From the NCBI GenBank assembly GCA_024704765.1, contig JAKMXF010000301.1, positions 1 to 64,000 on the forward strand: a stretch of DNA of 64,000 bases, written 5' to 3'. Shown piece after piece: positions 36,183 to 47,969 of this stretch (the first letter of the stretch is position 1; the number at the start of each line of letters is the position of its first letter). Position numbers and translations under genes: made by a program. This stretch comes from Oopsacas minuta. Lineage: Eukaryota > Porifera > Hexactinellida > Lyssacinosida > Leucopsacidae. The notes under the pieces were generated by a model. The model did no database searches and was not told the DNA's origin. It saw only the letters and a program-made list of their open reading frames with translations.

Positions 36183-39100
36183 TCAAGTCTTGGAAAAAAC
36201 ATTCGAAGATTCGATCATCCGTGAAATTGAATTATAAGAATTAGAAAAAATTTCTGTTTGTTCAGCAGCATGTTCTGGATTATTTTCAAGGAGTAATTTG
36301 ATCTGTTCGTTATTATACTTTCTCTGATTCTCATTAATAGGATAGTTCAGGAGAATAAGCAGAGAGAAGCAAATCAGTATAAAAGGGACAGCTGTCATCA
36401 ATAAACGGATACTGATTTGGACAGAAGTTGATTGAGTACATTCCTTTGAATTATAATCAACCAATTCGAGAACTAAAATAAATACAAATAGTTATCCAAA
36501 TGTATCACATATTTTGTTATTGAACGAGTATGAACAGAAAAGTAATGTATAAAGAAGTACAGAAAAATGGCTAAAAATAGAATCAAAATTGGGGAGCATC
36601 ATGTTGTGATAAAACATGACTTTATAAACATAAATCTATATGAAAAGTGATGTATATTGATAGGTATCACTATTTTAGACATAAAATACATAAATGATTT
36701 GTAGCCAAATTGATCAAAATAGGTTCGAACGCTTATGCGTATTCAGGACTTCAGTACTACCTGGGAAAGGTTTTGAATTGGAAAGTAAAGGATTACTTCT
36801 CTGGACCCATTAAACCAGCTGATCCCGTGACATAAGGGTAAATCATGCCAAAGTGGTCAAAAATACTTGAGATATTTAAGTTTCAAAACTGGTTAGTTTA
36901 AGTGGAGTCTCTATTAGATTTGTACTAAGCACACAAATTTAATGAATTTTCCAATCCATTCTAATTATAGTAACGCATAACATATACTGCAATATTAAGT
37001 GTTTGATATCAGTTGACTCATTATGAATCCCTCAATCAATTAGGGAATATGCAAAGTAATTTCAATTATGTCATAGCATATAGTTGGAAGTCCGACAAAA
37101 CGTTCCACGACAAAATGTTCCACGACAAAATGTTCCAGCGACAAAACGTTCCACGACAAAACGTTCCACGACATTTCGCTCCACTTTTGATTGGTCAATG
37201 TTTATTAATAATTTAACAGGTTTTAAATGGCTAAATAATTGAACTAATTTCTTGTCTGAATTCGTTTGGTTAATTCTATCTTAAATAAAATTGGTTTACC
37301 AGTTGCTGTGTAGAATTTGCTAAATAGATTAACTAAATAGCTTATATAGATTCATTTAGATTGTGGTCGAAAATATACATAGTATATTATTAGAGGATGA
37401 CATATATAATATTATGTAGTAGTTATTACAAACTGGTATAGCGTCAAGAGCAGTTGGCTAGATCTTATTGCATTTGTTTCAAACAATTTTAGCGTCCTGG
37501 CGGATTCAGTGCTAAAACCTGTTTTTCGGAGCCCGCTTATTTGTCCCGGTTGAATTCCAAATTTCCAATAGACATTAACATTAATTTATTTCAGAATTAC
37601 AGACACCCCATAATTCCGACTTCCAGCCATTTATTAGCACCAAATTATATTGATAACCCCGAAATTACGGCCATTTACCTGAATCCAAGGGTGACCGTAA
37701 TTCAGATGTTCCACTGTATATATATATGTGTGTGTGTGTTCACTTGAAATTACTTGCTTGTTGACACCTTTGGACTTTGGAGGGGTTAAGACCAGATTTA
37801 GCATGTATACTCGCAATGAGATCTAGATGTGCACGGTTATCGAAGTGCTGTGCAGCACGCCCTGTGTTGGTTTTGCCCCTTTGACTAAAAGCATTGTTTA
37901 TTGATTATATATGTATACCGCCCACCGGCACCACATACGATGCAACTAAGCTGCGTCTTGTAATGTTTGCTTTATTTATGTTCGCAATATTTTATATAAA
38001 CGAGCGAGTTTCGCTTGCGGTTTACGATCACGCTATTAGGGGGAAACCAGGCCTGACTCAGCCAATGTAGAGATGGCCAATTAGAAATGTTTTAAGTTCA
38101 TATTTCATTGCTTTTGTCGAGATTACTGAACCAAAGCTCTTTATAAATCCTAGTTTCCCAGTTTAAATATGACTACTTGTATTATTAATAAGTAACTTAC
38201 AAGAAATATAATTGAATAATTAAACATTAATCTAATAACAATAGGAAACAAAACAAAACAAATAGAAACTAAAAACTAAACTATGTTCTACTTGGGTGCA
38301 GCTACCACATCTCGACCACTGTCCACTTCAATTGGTAGCTGCACCGTCAGGAATTATTGAAATGCGGAGAGAGGTAGGAGAGAGGAGATTTAACACATTG
38401 GCATGGAGAGAGAGGGAAAGAGAAAGCAAGGGTTCATACGAAGGGAATGGAGATAGTGAAGCGTACGAATGAGCATCTGCATGCACCTGATGTGCAGGCT
38501 ACGGCCTGCTGTGAGATAAAGGCCGGCATCAAGAGGAAAGCACGAGACACACAGGATAGCTCACACCAGATAATCGGTGAGAGTATGCTAACAGCATCAG
38601 AGGGTACTGCTGCTAAACTACCTAAGCTGGACAGCCTGAAGCGGACGATACAGCGTCAGCGTGCAAGTGTATTATCAGCTCCAGTGCAGCCTACCGCCCT
38701 AGCAGAGTTGGTTCTACCTGCAGAATACCAGCGGACAGCCAAGGGGGAACAGTTCCTACTCTATGACTCTGGGGAAGACGATGTACATAGATTCCTCATC
38801 TTCGGGACACAACGCAACCTCGGGATGCTACAGCAAAGCAAGATCTGGCTAGCTGATGGCACCTTCAAGACGGCGCCTCCCCTCTTCGCCCAGGTGTATG
38901 TGGTGCATGGACTCCGAGGAGGAGACGATCCTATGAAGACTGGTCATCTGTTGCCGAGTCTGTTCGTGCTGCTGCCCAACAAGACAGAGGATACCTACCG
39001 TAGGATGTGGGAGCAGATCCGCATACTCTGTCCTCTCGCCCAGCCTGAACAGATGCTCCTGGACTTTGAGAAGGGCGCAATTAACAGCTTTGAGCATGTC

Positions 39101-42100
39101 TGGCCTAACACAGTGGTGAAGTGCTGCTTCTTCCACCTCACACAGAATATCTGGCGCCATGTGCAGTCTGTAGGGCTGCAGTCTGACTACACACATGACG
39201 AAGAGCTGGCCATGCGCATCCGGAAGATACCAGCCCTTGCATTCGCCCGACCAGCAGACGTACCCGATCTGTTTGAGCAAGTGTCAATGGACCTCCCCCT
39301 TACGTCTGAGATAGGCGAGCTAGTCGACTACTTTGAGAGGACGTATATCGGTCGCACGCTAGCCACTGGACACCATGTAGCGGCGACGTTCCCCATTGGC
39401 CTGTGGAACTACCACTTCAGCACGCCCTTCGGACTCCCCCGTACAACCAACGCCGTAGAGGCATGGCACCGCAGCTTCAATGCCACTGTCGGCTGCCATC
39501 ACCCCACTATATGGAAGTTCCTCCTAGCCCTCAAGCGTGAGCAGGGCCTAGTGGAGGTGCGGCAGACTAACTACCTTGCTGGGAAGCCGCCAACCAAGCG
39601 GAGGAGGTCCCAACAGAGTGAACAAGCATTGAGGATCTAGTTGGAGAATATATCCACCAGACCATACTAAGACGAAGTTCCATACAAGTGTAGACACCAT
39701 CTCAGCCTGAGAACGGATGTTAATCTTCCGTATTATCTATCCCTCAAATAAATTTGATTTTGAGATAATACTTTAGATTAACATGTTAATCCGCTCCTAA
39801 ACCGAAATGATGTGCTACACCCTGCAAGAACTCCATCTTAGTACGATTTGGTGAATAATATTCTCCAACTAGAGTCCTCAATGCTTGTTCACTCTGTTGG
39901 GACCTCCTCCGCTTGGTTGGCGGCTTCCCAGCAAGGTAGTTAGTCTGCCGCACCTCCACTAGGCCCTGCTCACGCTTGAGGGCTAGGAGGAACTTCCATA
40001 TAGTGGGGTGATGGCAGCCGACAGTGGCATTGAAGCTGCGGTGCCATGCCTCTACGGCGTTGGTTGTACGGGGGAGTCCGAAGGGCATGCCGAAGTGGTA
40101 GTTCCACAGGCCAATGGGGAACGTCGCCGCTACATGGTGTCCAGTGGCTAGCGTGCGACCGATATACGTCCTCTCAAAGTAGTCGACTAGCTCGCCTATC
40201 TCAGACGTAAGGGGGAGGTCCATTGACACTTGCTCAAACAGATCGGGTACGTCTGCTGGTCGGGCGAATGCAAGGGCTGGTATCTTCCGGATGCGCATGG
40301 CCAGCTCTTCGTCATGTGTGTAGTCAGACTGCAGCCCTACAGACTGCACATGGCGCCAGATATTCTGTGTGAGGTGGAAGAAGCAGCACTTCACCACTGT
40401 GTTAGGCCAGACATGCTCAAAGCTGTTAATTGCGCCCTTCTCAAAGTCCAGGAGCATCTGTTCAGGCTGGGCGAGAGGACAGAGTATGCGGATCTGCTCC
40501 CACATCCTACGGTAGGTATCCTCTGTCTTGTTGGGCAGCAGCACGAACAGACTCGGCAACAGATGACCAGTCTTCATAGGATCGTCTCCTCCTCGGAGTC
40601 CATGCACCACATACACCTGGGCGAAGAGGGGAGGCGCCGTCTTGAAGGTGCCATCAGCTAGCCAGATCTTGCTTTGCTGTAGCATCCCGAGGTTGCGTTG
40701 TGTCCCGAAGATGAGGAATCTATGTACATCGTCTTCCCCAGAGTCATAGAGTAGGAACTGTTCCCCCTTGGCTGTCCGCTGGTATTCTGCAGGAGAACCA
40801 ACTCTGCTAGGGCGGTAGGCTGCACTGGAGCTGATAATACACTTGCACGCTGACGCTGTATCGTCCGCTTCAGGCTGTCCAGCTTAGGTAGTTTAGCAGC
40901 AGTACCCTCTGATGCTGTTAGCATACTCTCACCGATTATCTGGTGTGAGCTATCCTGTGTGTCTCGTGCTTTCCTCTTGATGCCGGCCTTTATCTCACAG
41001 CAGGCCGTAGCCTGCACATCAGGTGCATGCAGATGCTCATTCGTACGCTTCACTATTTCCATTCCCTTCGTATAAACCCTTGCTTTACACTCTCCTCTCT
41101 GCTCACACTGCCAATGTGTCATTTCTCCAACTCTCCTATGCATCAAATATACGTATCCTCCTTCTAACATCTTTTCTCCTCCCTTGTTCGTTCTGATTAG
41201 CCTGAAGGAGGGCTGACCAGGATCCATTGATAAAATGAGATTGTTGATTAAAAGAATATAAAAATGTGTAGCAAATAATATTTAGCTGATAATACAAGCT
41301 GAAAATAATACAATTGCAACATTTAAATAGAACTACAAAGGTGACTCCATGTTTACTGGCAAACATACAATTAATTTCGCATCTTCTCCATCAAAGGAAT
41401 TAATTTCGCATCTTCTCCATCAAAAGAATTAATTTCGCATCTTCTCCATCAAAAGAATTAATTACTACGTATGTATTTCTGATATAAATTCGTTACCTTT
41501 ACTATATATCATCTTACCTCACTTTGCTAACACAGAACTTCTATGTTTAGGTTTACGATATCAATGCTGTAACATTAGATTCTTCTGAAATCATTCATCC
41601 CAAATTAATTGATTATATTTGCAATATTATTTAGCCATTTAAAACCTATTAAGTTATTAACAAACATTGACAAATCAAAAGTGGAGCGAAATGTCGTGGA
41701 ACGTTTTGTCGTGGAACATTTTGTCGTGGAACGTTTTGTCGGTATCCGCATATAGTTTTCATATATTCCAAAACAGATTAAATATAATCAATGTTTGAAT
41801 GCCGAGTATAAATGGACAATCAAATTATAAGATTATATAATCCTTGCATAGTCTTGATTTGTAGAGTTAAAAGTTGATGTATTCAGTTGTTGTGTACCTC
41901 TCAAGAAGGCAGCAGAAGTTATGAAGCTGTAAGGCAGGGGTCGGCAAACTCCGGCCCGCGAGGTGATTTTATCCGGCCCTCGACTTTTTCAGAAATACTT
42001 CTACTCTTCAGGGTCTTTCAATTCTAATCCAGAATTGTTTCAGAAACACTTATAATGGCCTCTACGACAATTTGGAGGCCATATTGAAGAATGGACGAAT

Positions 42101-45100
42101 GGAATGAGTGTGTTAGTGATGCCACACAAATGTATTCTAACACTATCAGGATTTGATCTCAGCAAAATATTGTATATAGAATTGTAGATGAATACATATA
42201 ATTCAAGTTTCAATACTCAGATCAAATTGTCAAAATCATTGTGAATTAAATAACAGCATCAACAGCTAAAAGGCGGAAAGTAGATATTGAAATCGCGTAG
42301 TTAAGGAAAGTTGGACGGAGCAGTATTTTTTTTTATCATGCAGGGAAAATTGCCCACCTGCCTTTTATGTGCTGTATCTCTTGCTGTGATAAAGGAGTTC
42401 AATTTGAAGCGACACTACGAGACGAAGCATTCGAGAAATTTCGATTTTCTTACCGGTGCTGCGCGAAGGAGTAAGATCGAATCTCTGCAAAGGTCTTTAA
42501 CTGAGCAACAGGGTAAATTCTTACAGCATACACTGCCTGGCCAAAAGTATTGGAACACTGTTTACAACTTGTGCACAAGTGGCATTAGATGATAATATGT
42601 TGAAAGATTCTATTGGATATTCCAGAAAGTAGAACAATAGCTTGTTGTCATTCGTTTTACGATATATTTATGTTCAACATTTTTTGTAATCATCCTTAGC
42701 TCATACAACTATGGTAGAATACCCTTTGTTTCAGGTATTAATTGTGGCAGGGTGTTCCAATACTTTTGGCCAGGCAGTGTACTTCTGAGTTAAAGAATAC
42801 TACACGTACAAGTATCGCTGTTAGCGAATTCATTGGGAAACACATGAAACCTTTCACTGATGGTGAATTTATGAAGCAGTGTCTCCTAACTGTGGTTGAT
42901 AATATATGTCCAGAAAAAAGGGATCTTGTTGGTAAGATTAGTCTGTCTGCAAGAACCGTTACCCGAAAATTGAAGACTTGTCTTCAAATATAAGGACAAC
43001 GTTACAAGAGTGTGCTCAACAATTTGAATTATATGCAATTGCACTTGATGAGAGCACTGATGCGACTGATATTGCTCAGTTTGCAATTTTTGTGAGAAGA
43101 ATCAATGCAACGTTTTACATTACAGAAGAATTGGCAAGTTTGGTTTGACTAAAGGATACCACTACTGGTGAGAAATATTCCAAGGAATCATGAGTGCCTG
43201 GGCTTCAATCTAAGTAATATTTGTGGGGTACAACAGATGGTCTCAAGCTATGACCCGAAAGGTGGAGGGAACAGTTTCTTTGATGGAAAAAGAAATGAGA
43301 AATGCTGGCATTGAAAGAAAACTGGTAAAAATACATTGTATAATCCATCTCGAGGCCCTGTGCGCAAAATCTCTGAAGATTCAGGTCGTAATGCGAGTAG
43401 TCATAAAAATTGTGAGCTTTATGCGTGCAAGAGGATTATATCATCGTCAATTTCAGCATATGTTAGATGAGATGGATAACCAATATGGCGATTTGTTATA
43501 TTATTGCGAAGTGCGCTGGTTAAGTAGAGGTACAATGTTGCAAAGAGTTTACCAGTTGAGAGCTGAATTGACGAATTTATTGAGGGAAAAAGGGATGGAA
43601 GTTCCAGAGCTCATTCATGCGAAATGGGTGACAGATTTTGCCTGTCTAGTGGACATCGCTAATCATCCAAATATGCTAAATTTGAAAATTCAAGGAATGA
43701 ACCAGTCCATCAATGTCCTCTATGAACAGATTTATGCATTTGAAGTTAAGTTACAACTATGGGAGCTTCAATTGAACGAGAGTAATTGCATTCATTTCCC
43801 TACACTTCGTTCACACCAAACATGTGATATTTTGTTACGTCGAATTCATATCTGATCTCATAGATCAGTTTAACACTCGATTCGCAGATATGGATAAGCA
43901 TCGTAAGTATTTTAGCTATTTCACCGCCGTATTTGATGTTGAAATATGTGACGCCCAAGAAAATTTTCAAATGGAACTGATTGAGCTCCAAAGTTCGAGT
44001 GAACTCAGATCAAGACTTCGAGATGTACCTTTACTCGAATCCTATCAACATTGTATAACTCCTCAAAGATTTCCTTCACTAGTGAAACATGCAAAGGAGG
44101 TTGCAGTTCTCTTCGGGGGTACATACGTTTGTGAACAACTCTTCTCGAAGATGAAATAAGTAAAAAGCAAGTTGCGAACACGGTTAAGCGAAAATCACCT
44201 AGACAGTGTGCTACGATTGGCAACCTCTAACCTAAAATCAAACATAGAGGCGCTATCTAAAGTAGGGCAGCATCATCCATCACATTGTCATTAATATTTT
44301 TGTATTAGTCTAAATCTAATTATTTAATACTTGTATAATAGTGGTACTTAATTAATCGATTGATTACAAAAGTCTAACGAGTTTACGATGGCATCCCATC
44401 TAGCCCGCAGTCTTATGCAATTAGTCTATTATGGCTCGTTGGCTGGAAGTTTTGCCGCCCCCTGCTGTAAGGATTCACGTATATATTCTAGGTTAGAGTA
44501 TTTATCTTCACTTGTACTATTATCAAAGTCCATTACTATTGTTCATCGATCATAGGCATAACATTATACTTCGGAGATACAGTGTTGCAGAGCATTAAAA
44601 GAGCGCCCTCCAATTTTGAGGAAGGGGCCTGGAGCGCTCCATTTATGATTCAGGAGAGGAAGGTGGAAGAGTGCTCTATTTTTGGAGGGGCGCGCTCCTA
44701 TAAAATTGTAACAATATTCTGCATAATATTCAGTATTCTTGGTATAAAAAGTGGATCCTGGGACACTTTTGTATAAATCACAATTTATTGGAATGGTTTG
44801 ACGTTACATATTTAGCAATTTCCCGGATGTACAATGGTTAAATAAATTATAAAATCTCAAATTCAATCCTAATTACTTAAAATATAATCTCAGGAAATTC
44901 CAAAAGAATGAAAAGGAGAGCAATTGGAGCCGGAGCGGAGTGCAGTCCATTTCTAAGTAAGGGTTGGAAGTGGGGGCGAGCTCCCTTTTTCAGGGCAAAA
45001 GCGCGCTCCAAAAAATTAGGAGCGCTTAATGCTCTGCTGTGTTGTTAGTACTTTCCACCTATATGGGTCAGAGGTGGGGATTTGATACGAAAATTTTCAA

Positions 45101-47968
45101 ATTTCCCACCCTTAGCCCATTTCAAATTTCAATACCCTGTCTTATCTCTTATGTAGGTTACTAGGGACAAATAATCTTTAATTATGTAATGTTATAAAAT
45201 TAGATATCAAATGCTCGCACAATTTGGGGTCAATTCCCTTAAATCCTCAGTAATTACAAGGACCCGATTGGGAGAACTGTAGACAACCATCGATAGGTGC
45301 ATGAGTAAGATAATAGCGGAAATATAGAAATAGCAGCGAAAGAAACAAATAACTTATATATAGCTATATTAAGTACAGATTTTTTGTATTAGTTTCTTTA
45401 TCATCAAGGAGGTTATTTTTCGGATTGATGAAAGTCACCATTTCGAATGAGGGCACAATGCTTTTGTATTATTACGAAAAATTGTAGTATAGCTAAGCTC
45501 AATATAAGGAATCAGATTAGAAATAGCTACAAGAGGGGTAGGACAGCTGGAGTACGCCTGAAACTACTTAATTAATATATTTAAGTAGACTAAGGCCTCA
45601 AATTAACTGAGTGTCAATAGAGATTTACACAGGTGTAAGGTTTTTAAGGAACTTTTGGTGCTGTCCGTTTTAGCACTCTATATTAAGTGACATTTTAATC
45701 AGACCAGTTCATTAGGGCAGCTACTACCTAACTGGCCTCTTCAAATCCGTTCCTCCAGGTCTGATAGTGTTGCTTTTAAGTTATGAATACATGCAAGTGG
45801 GCATCATATATAAACATTGGCACTCACTTTTAGCAAGCAGAATCAAACCTGGGAGGTTACCATACGAAAATGCTGCTACTTCTATGTAAATTGACATGAA
45901 TATAGTCTCTACCTCAAAGCCTAGGGAATCCAGAGACTTCAGAACTCCTTGAGGTGCCCAAACTAGACGCCTATGTTAACATAAGTAGACTCCGCTTAAT
46001 AGGATCACATTGGTACCAGTCCATTTTGACACAATTAAGCGGAATAAAGGTGTTGGCTCGATTAACCGGAGTTATTAACAATATTTGTATGGTTCTGTTT
46101 CTGGCCAAGTGAGTCTATTTAGGGATGGCTCTATTAAGCGCAGTCTACTGTGGTTCTACTGTAGTTTACTGCGGTTCTTATAACCAAAATACAATCACCA
46201 CAAATCTCAAGTGAAAATTTCCTACAAAGCTTTCAATCGACGCTATAACTCACAATCAACGATTTAGTTGTAATTTGTGAGATTGTGGACATGGAGAAGC
46301 GATTTACACGGTATGAAATCTATAGATGGCTGGTGGAGACTGATGAATCGATTCCTCGCTCGAATAATACACGAACATTGTGTGAATTAATATTCCATTT
46401 CAAATAAATAGATTTTTGTTACTAAGAAACCAGGAGAGCCAAAATAGGGTCGGTAGGATTGGTTTTAACCCATCCTTATATTCATAGGGTTGGCTTTACC
46501 CACTCTGATTTGTTCATTGCCGAGATAAATATTGGTTGTCACTTGTCAATTACCCTACTTGCATTTATCATCAGACATGTGTTTCTAAATGTAATTGTTA
46601 TATTTTTATTAGCATTATCTATTGAGGTCATGTGACAAGTGTTATGGAATATAGCTAGAGCACTACTATTAAAGGATTACAATGTGGCATGGTGTCCTCA
46701 GATATCTATTTTACTCCGAATCCTATTAACATTGCTGGTAACATTAGTTGAATGTGAGCGGAATTTTTCTGCCTTAAATACACTAGAATCAGTTTTGAGG
46801 ATAACAGTAGGTCACGACTGAATGCGTGCCGTTATGATCGGTCATATTCATGAAGAAATTCTTAATGAAATATTTCAACGAAGAAATTCAATAACGGAAA
46901 TAAGCGGAGGGAATTAACTTTCGTATCTGAAATTATGACTATGAAAATTTTTGGATATAATATTGATGGTTCAATAATACAGTAAGATCACATATCTACT
47001 AAATACAGAACATATCAAGGAATTATCCAGAAGCACTGGACGCTCCTCTAGGCTTATGATCTTTGAAGATAACATATTAATGACCGTAAAAATAGATGGT
47101 ATTTCCCCAATACCGACACAAATTTACTGATTTACGTATTAAATTTTACAGGTGGAATGCTAGGAGCGTACTCCCAATAACCTGTTTAACTCCGTGCATC
47201 ATGCATAGTATACTTCATGAATCATTAAAAAATATAATTAGGCGCATCGTTGCAAATTGAAACATTACCTAAAGTAGATACACCCAATGCCATTCCAGAA
47301 CCAAATTTGCTAAAAAAAACAAAGAAGCCAAAAAAGATCTCTTCCATTCTTATACCCATAGATAAAAATGCAGAATCTACAACATCAGGAAGCATAGACC
47401 AAGGAACAAGATAGAAGGTTGAAACACCAGTACCCGCAATGAAAGATATGATATAATTAAATACAATAGTATGATGATCAAGAAATAACAAAATTAAGAG
47501 AGAGATTAAGACAATGGCAGATCCAAGGATTAAAGTTAATTTTTTGCTAGTTTTGAACATAAATATTTGCCATGGTAACATGGAGAAAATCATAGAGATA
47601 ACCAACAACAACAACATAAAGAAATAATCATCCTCCATTTTTAGCACGTGTTTGGAAAATAATGCAAAATTGCCTTGTAAAATTTGTACAGAAAGCCAAC
47701 TAAACATATAAATTCCAAGTAAATACAAGTAGGGCTTGTAGGTCAACGCATTATAAACCTGAAGCGGGTGGAATCTCTTTTTCGATTTAGAATTTACATT
47801 TCTTAACGGAGCAATAGGAATAATTTCTTTAGTACCAAAAAGCATGATCAAACAAGTAGAGAAAATAAGTATTGAGGTAATAACTGAACTCCAGAAATAT
47901 CCAGAATTTTCAGTAAAACCAGTTGTATTAGAGGGCATTGAATCCATTCCGCAAGTTTCAACCTTACT
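36183..47968 (-). CDS. MFSD2-like sodium-dependent lysophospholipid symporter, last two exons
   Basis: Exon 47968-47269 (700 bp, entering after a ctctttctcag acceptor) and exon 36472-36183 (290 bp, ending at a stop) join in phase 1 across a GT-AG intron at 47268-36473. The first carries several membrane segments and family motifs LVPWSMLPDVVD, RMEEIFFGFFVFF and SGMALGVSTL. The second continues in register with a Cys-containing loop, one membrane segment (LLMTAVPFILICFSLLIL) and YPINENQR, as in MFSD2A/B. These are major-facilitator (GPH-type) transporters that move lysophosphatidylcholine across the plasma membrane. About 230 plus 95 residues are seen. Upstream exons with the first membrane segments and the sodium site were not found in the window. 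The intron is 10,796 bp and full of transposons, yet the splice sites and frame are intact. Confidence 0.85.
37600..37716. mobile_element. Probable short TA-flanked MITE inside the MULE
   Basis: Starts cagacaccccataattccg after TA (37598-37599); the right end, inverted, starts cagtggaacatctgaattac and is followed by TA. A tatata/tgtgtg microsatellite follows at 37717-37739. The ends are weakly matched, so this is tentative. Confidence 0.4.
38447..39640 (+). pseudogene. MULE transposase copy A (FLYWCH region decayed, premature stop)
   Basis: 397 codons with the MULE catalytic core: D137 (IWLADGTFK), D206 (QMLLDFEKG), the CCFFHLTQN zinc-like pair, and E338 (NAVEAWHRS). The ATG at 38447 is internal relative to copy B. 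Upstream, 38340-38440 still aligns with the FLYWCH-coding part of copy B but is diverged and not open. A missing base just before the end (aggatctag versus aggactctag in copy B) gives an early stop. It is nearly identical to copy B over about 1.2 kb. Confidence 0.85.
39786..41227 (-). pseudogene. MULE transposase copy B (FLYWCH finger plus MULE domain, one frameshift)
   Basis: Starts at ATG 41227 with an N-terminal FLYWCH-type zinc finger (GGEKMLEGGYVYL, HWQCEQRGECKARV, NEHLHAP), which would bind the element ends. The MULE DDE core follows with the same catalytic residues as copy A. The frame is broken near 40800 by one missing base (gttctcctgc versus gttctacctgc in copy A): 41227-40658 carries the first part and 40685-39786 the rest. 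The 3' end extends past copy A's premature stop to a natural stop after GLGAD. Antisense frames here are mirror images only. Confidence 0.88.
41369..41455. repeat. 29-bp tandem repeat, three units
   Basis: Three nearly identical units beginning aattaatttcgcatcttct lie directly upstream of transposase copy B, inside the MULE element, and are followed by the first 8 bases of a fourth unit. Confidence 0.9.
42311..44159 (+). pseudogene. hAT-Charlie-like transposase, broken
   Basis: The N-terminal part has a BED-like finger (CLLCAVSLAVIKEF, then His-x4-His in RHYETKH). The frame resumes after a nested insertion at 42782 (SELKNTTRTSIAVSEF, RDLVGKISLSARTVTRKL). It continues through 43223-43855 (HCIIHLEALCAKSL, YYCEVRWLSRGTMLQRVY) and 43824-44159, ending FGGTYVCEQLFSKMK before a stop in the middle of the C-terminal dimerisation domain; the following codons still read as hAT. 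Besides the insertion there are several frameshifts (42990-43230 and 43850) and stops. The closest familiar proteins are GTF2IRD2/ZBED-type hAT transposases. Confidence 0.8.
42531..42779. mobile_element. 249-bp Tc1/mariner-type MITE nested in the hAT
   Basis: Inverted ends cactgcctggccaaaagta at both sides are flanked by TA (42529-42530 and 42780-42781). It is non-coding. Removing it with one TA rejoins the hAT reading frame, so it arrived after the hAT gene was placed there or was carried in with it. Confidence 0.9.
44588..45036. mobile_element. hAT-type MITE with 8-bp target duplication (7/8)
   Basis: Left end cagagcattaaaagagcgc and right end (inverted) cagagcattaagcgctc. Flanks cagtgttg (44580-44587) and ctgtgttg (45037-45044) differ at one base. 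The interior is non-coding, with GC-rich gagcgctcc-type motifs near both ends. Confidence 0.8.
45984..46150. mobile_element. Tigger-like MITE
   Basis: The left end agtagactccgcttaatag follows TA. The right end, inverted, reads cagtagactgcgcttaatag. An additional aattaagcgga motif lies inside near 46030. It is non-coding. Confidence 0.55.
46639..46821 (+). pseudogene. hAT dimerisation-domain fragment
   Basis: A 60-codon frame carries the typical C-terminal hAT sequence (PQISILLRILLTLLVTLVECERNFSALNTL), with further hAT-like codons in another frame up to about 46860. The rest of the transposase is absent. It lies in the MFSD2-like intron. Confidence 0.65.
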
Positions 47969-47969
47969 C

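Larger units (their letters stand above)
37086..41747. mobile_element. 4.66-kb MULE-type element with a perfect 10-bp target duplication
   Basis: The direct repeat gcatatagtt lies at 37076-37085 and 41748-41757. The element begins ggaagtccgacaaaacg and ends, on the other strand, ggataccgacaaaacg. The terminal repeats run about 150 bp. Their outer part is built of 15-bp units of cgacaaaacgttcca type: six at the left (37093-37183, with one extra base) and four at the right (41682-41741). The element carries two transposase genes in tail-to-tail orientation. A 9-10-bp target duplication and long ends fit MULEs. It lies in the MFSD2-like intron. Confidence 0.85.
41935..44464. mobile_element. hAT transposon with perfect 8-bp target duplication
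   Basis: The direct repeat ctgtaagg flanks the element at 41927-41934 and 44465-44472. The left end is caggggtcggcaaac; the right end, inverted, is cagggggcggcaaaac. It is 2530 bp long, including a later 249-bp insertion. It lies 178 bp from the MULE element within the MFSD2-like intron and is antisense to that gene. Confidence 0.9.

Noticed and set aside
38849-40661. Two identical 143-codon frames antisense to the MULE transposase copies
   Set aside because: They exist in both arms only because the arms are copies; they are mirrors of the catalytic domain.
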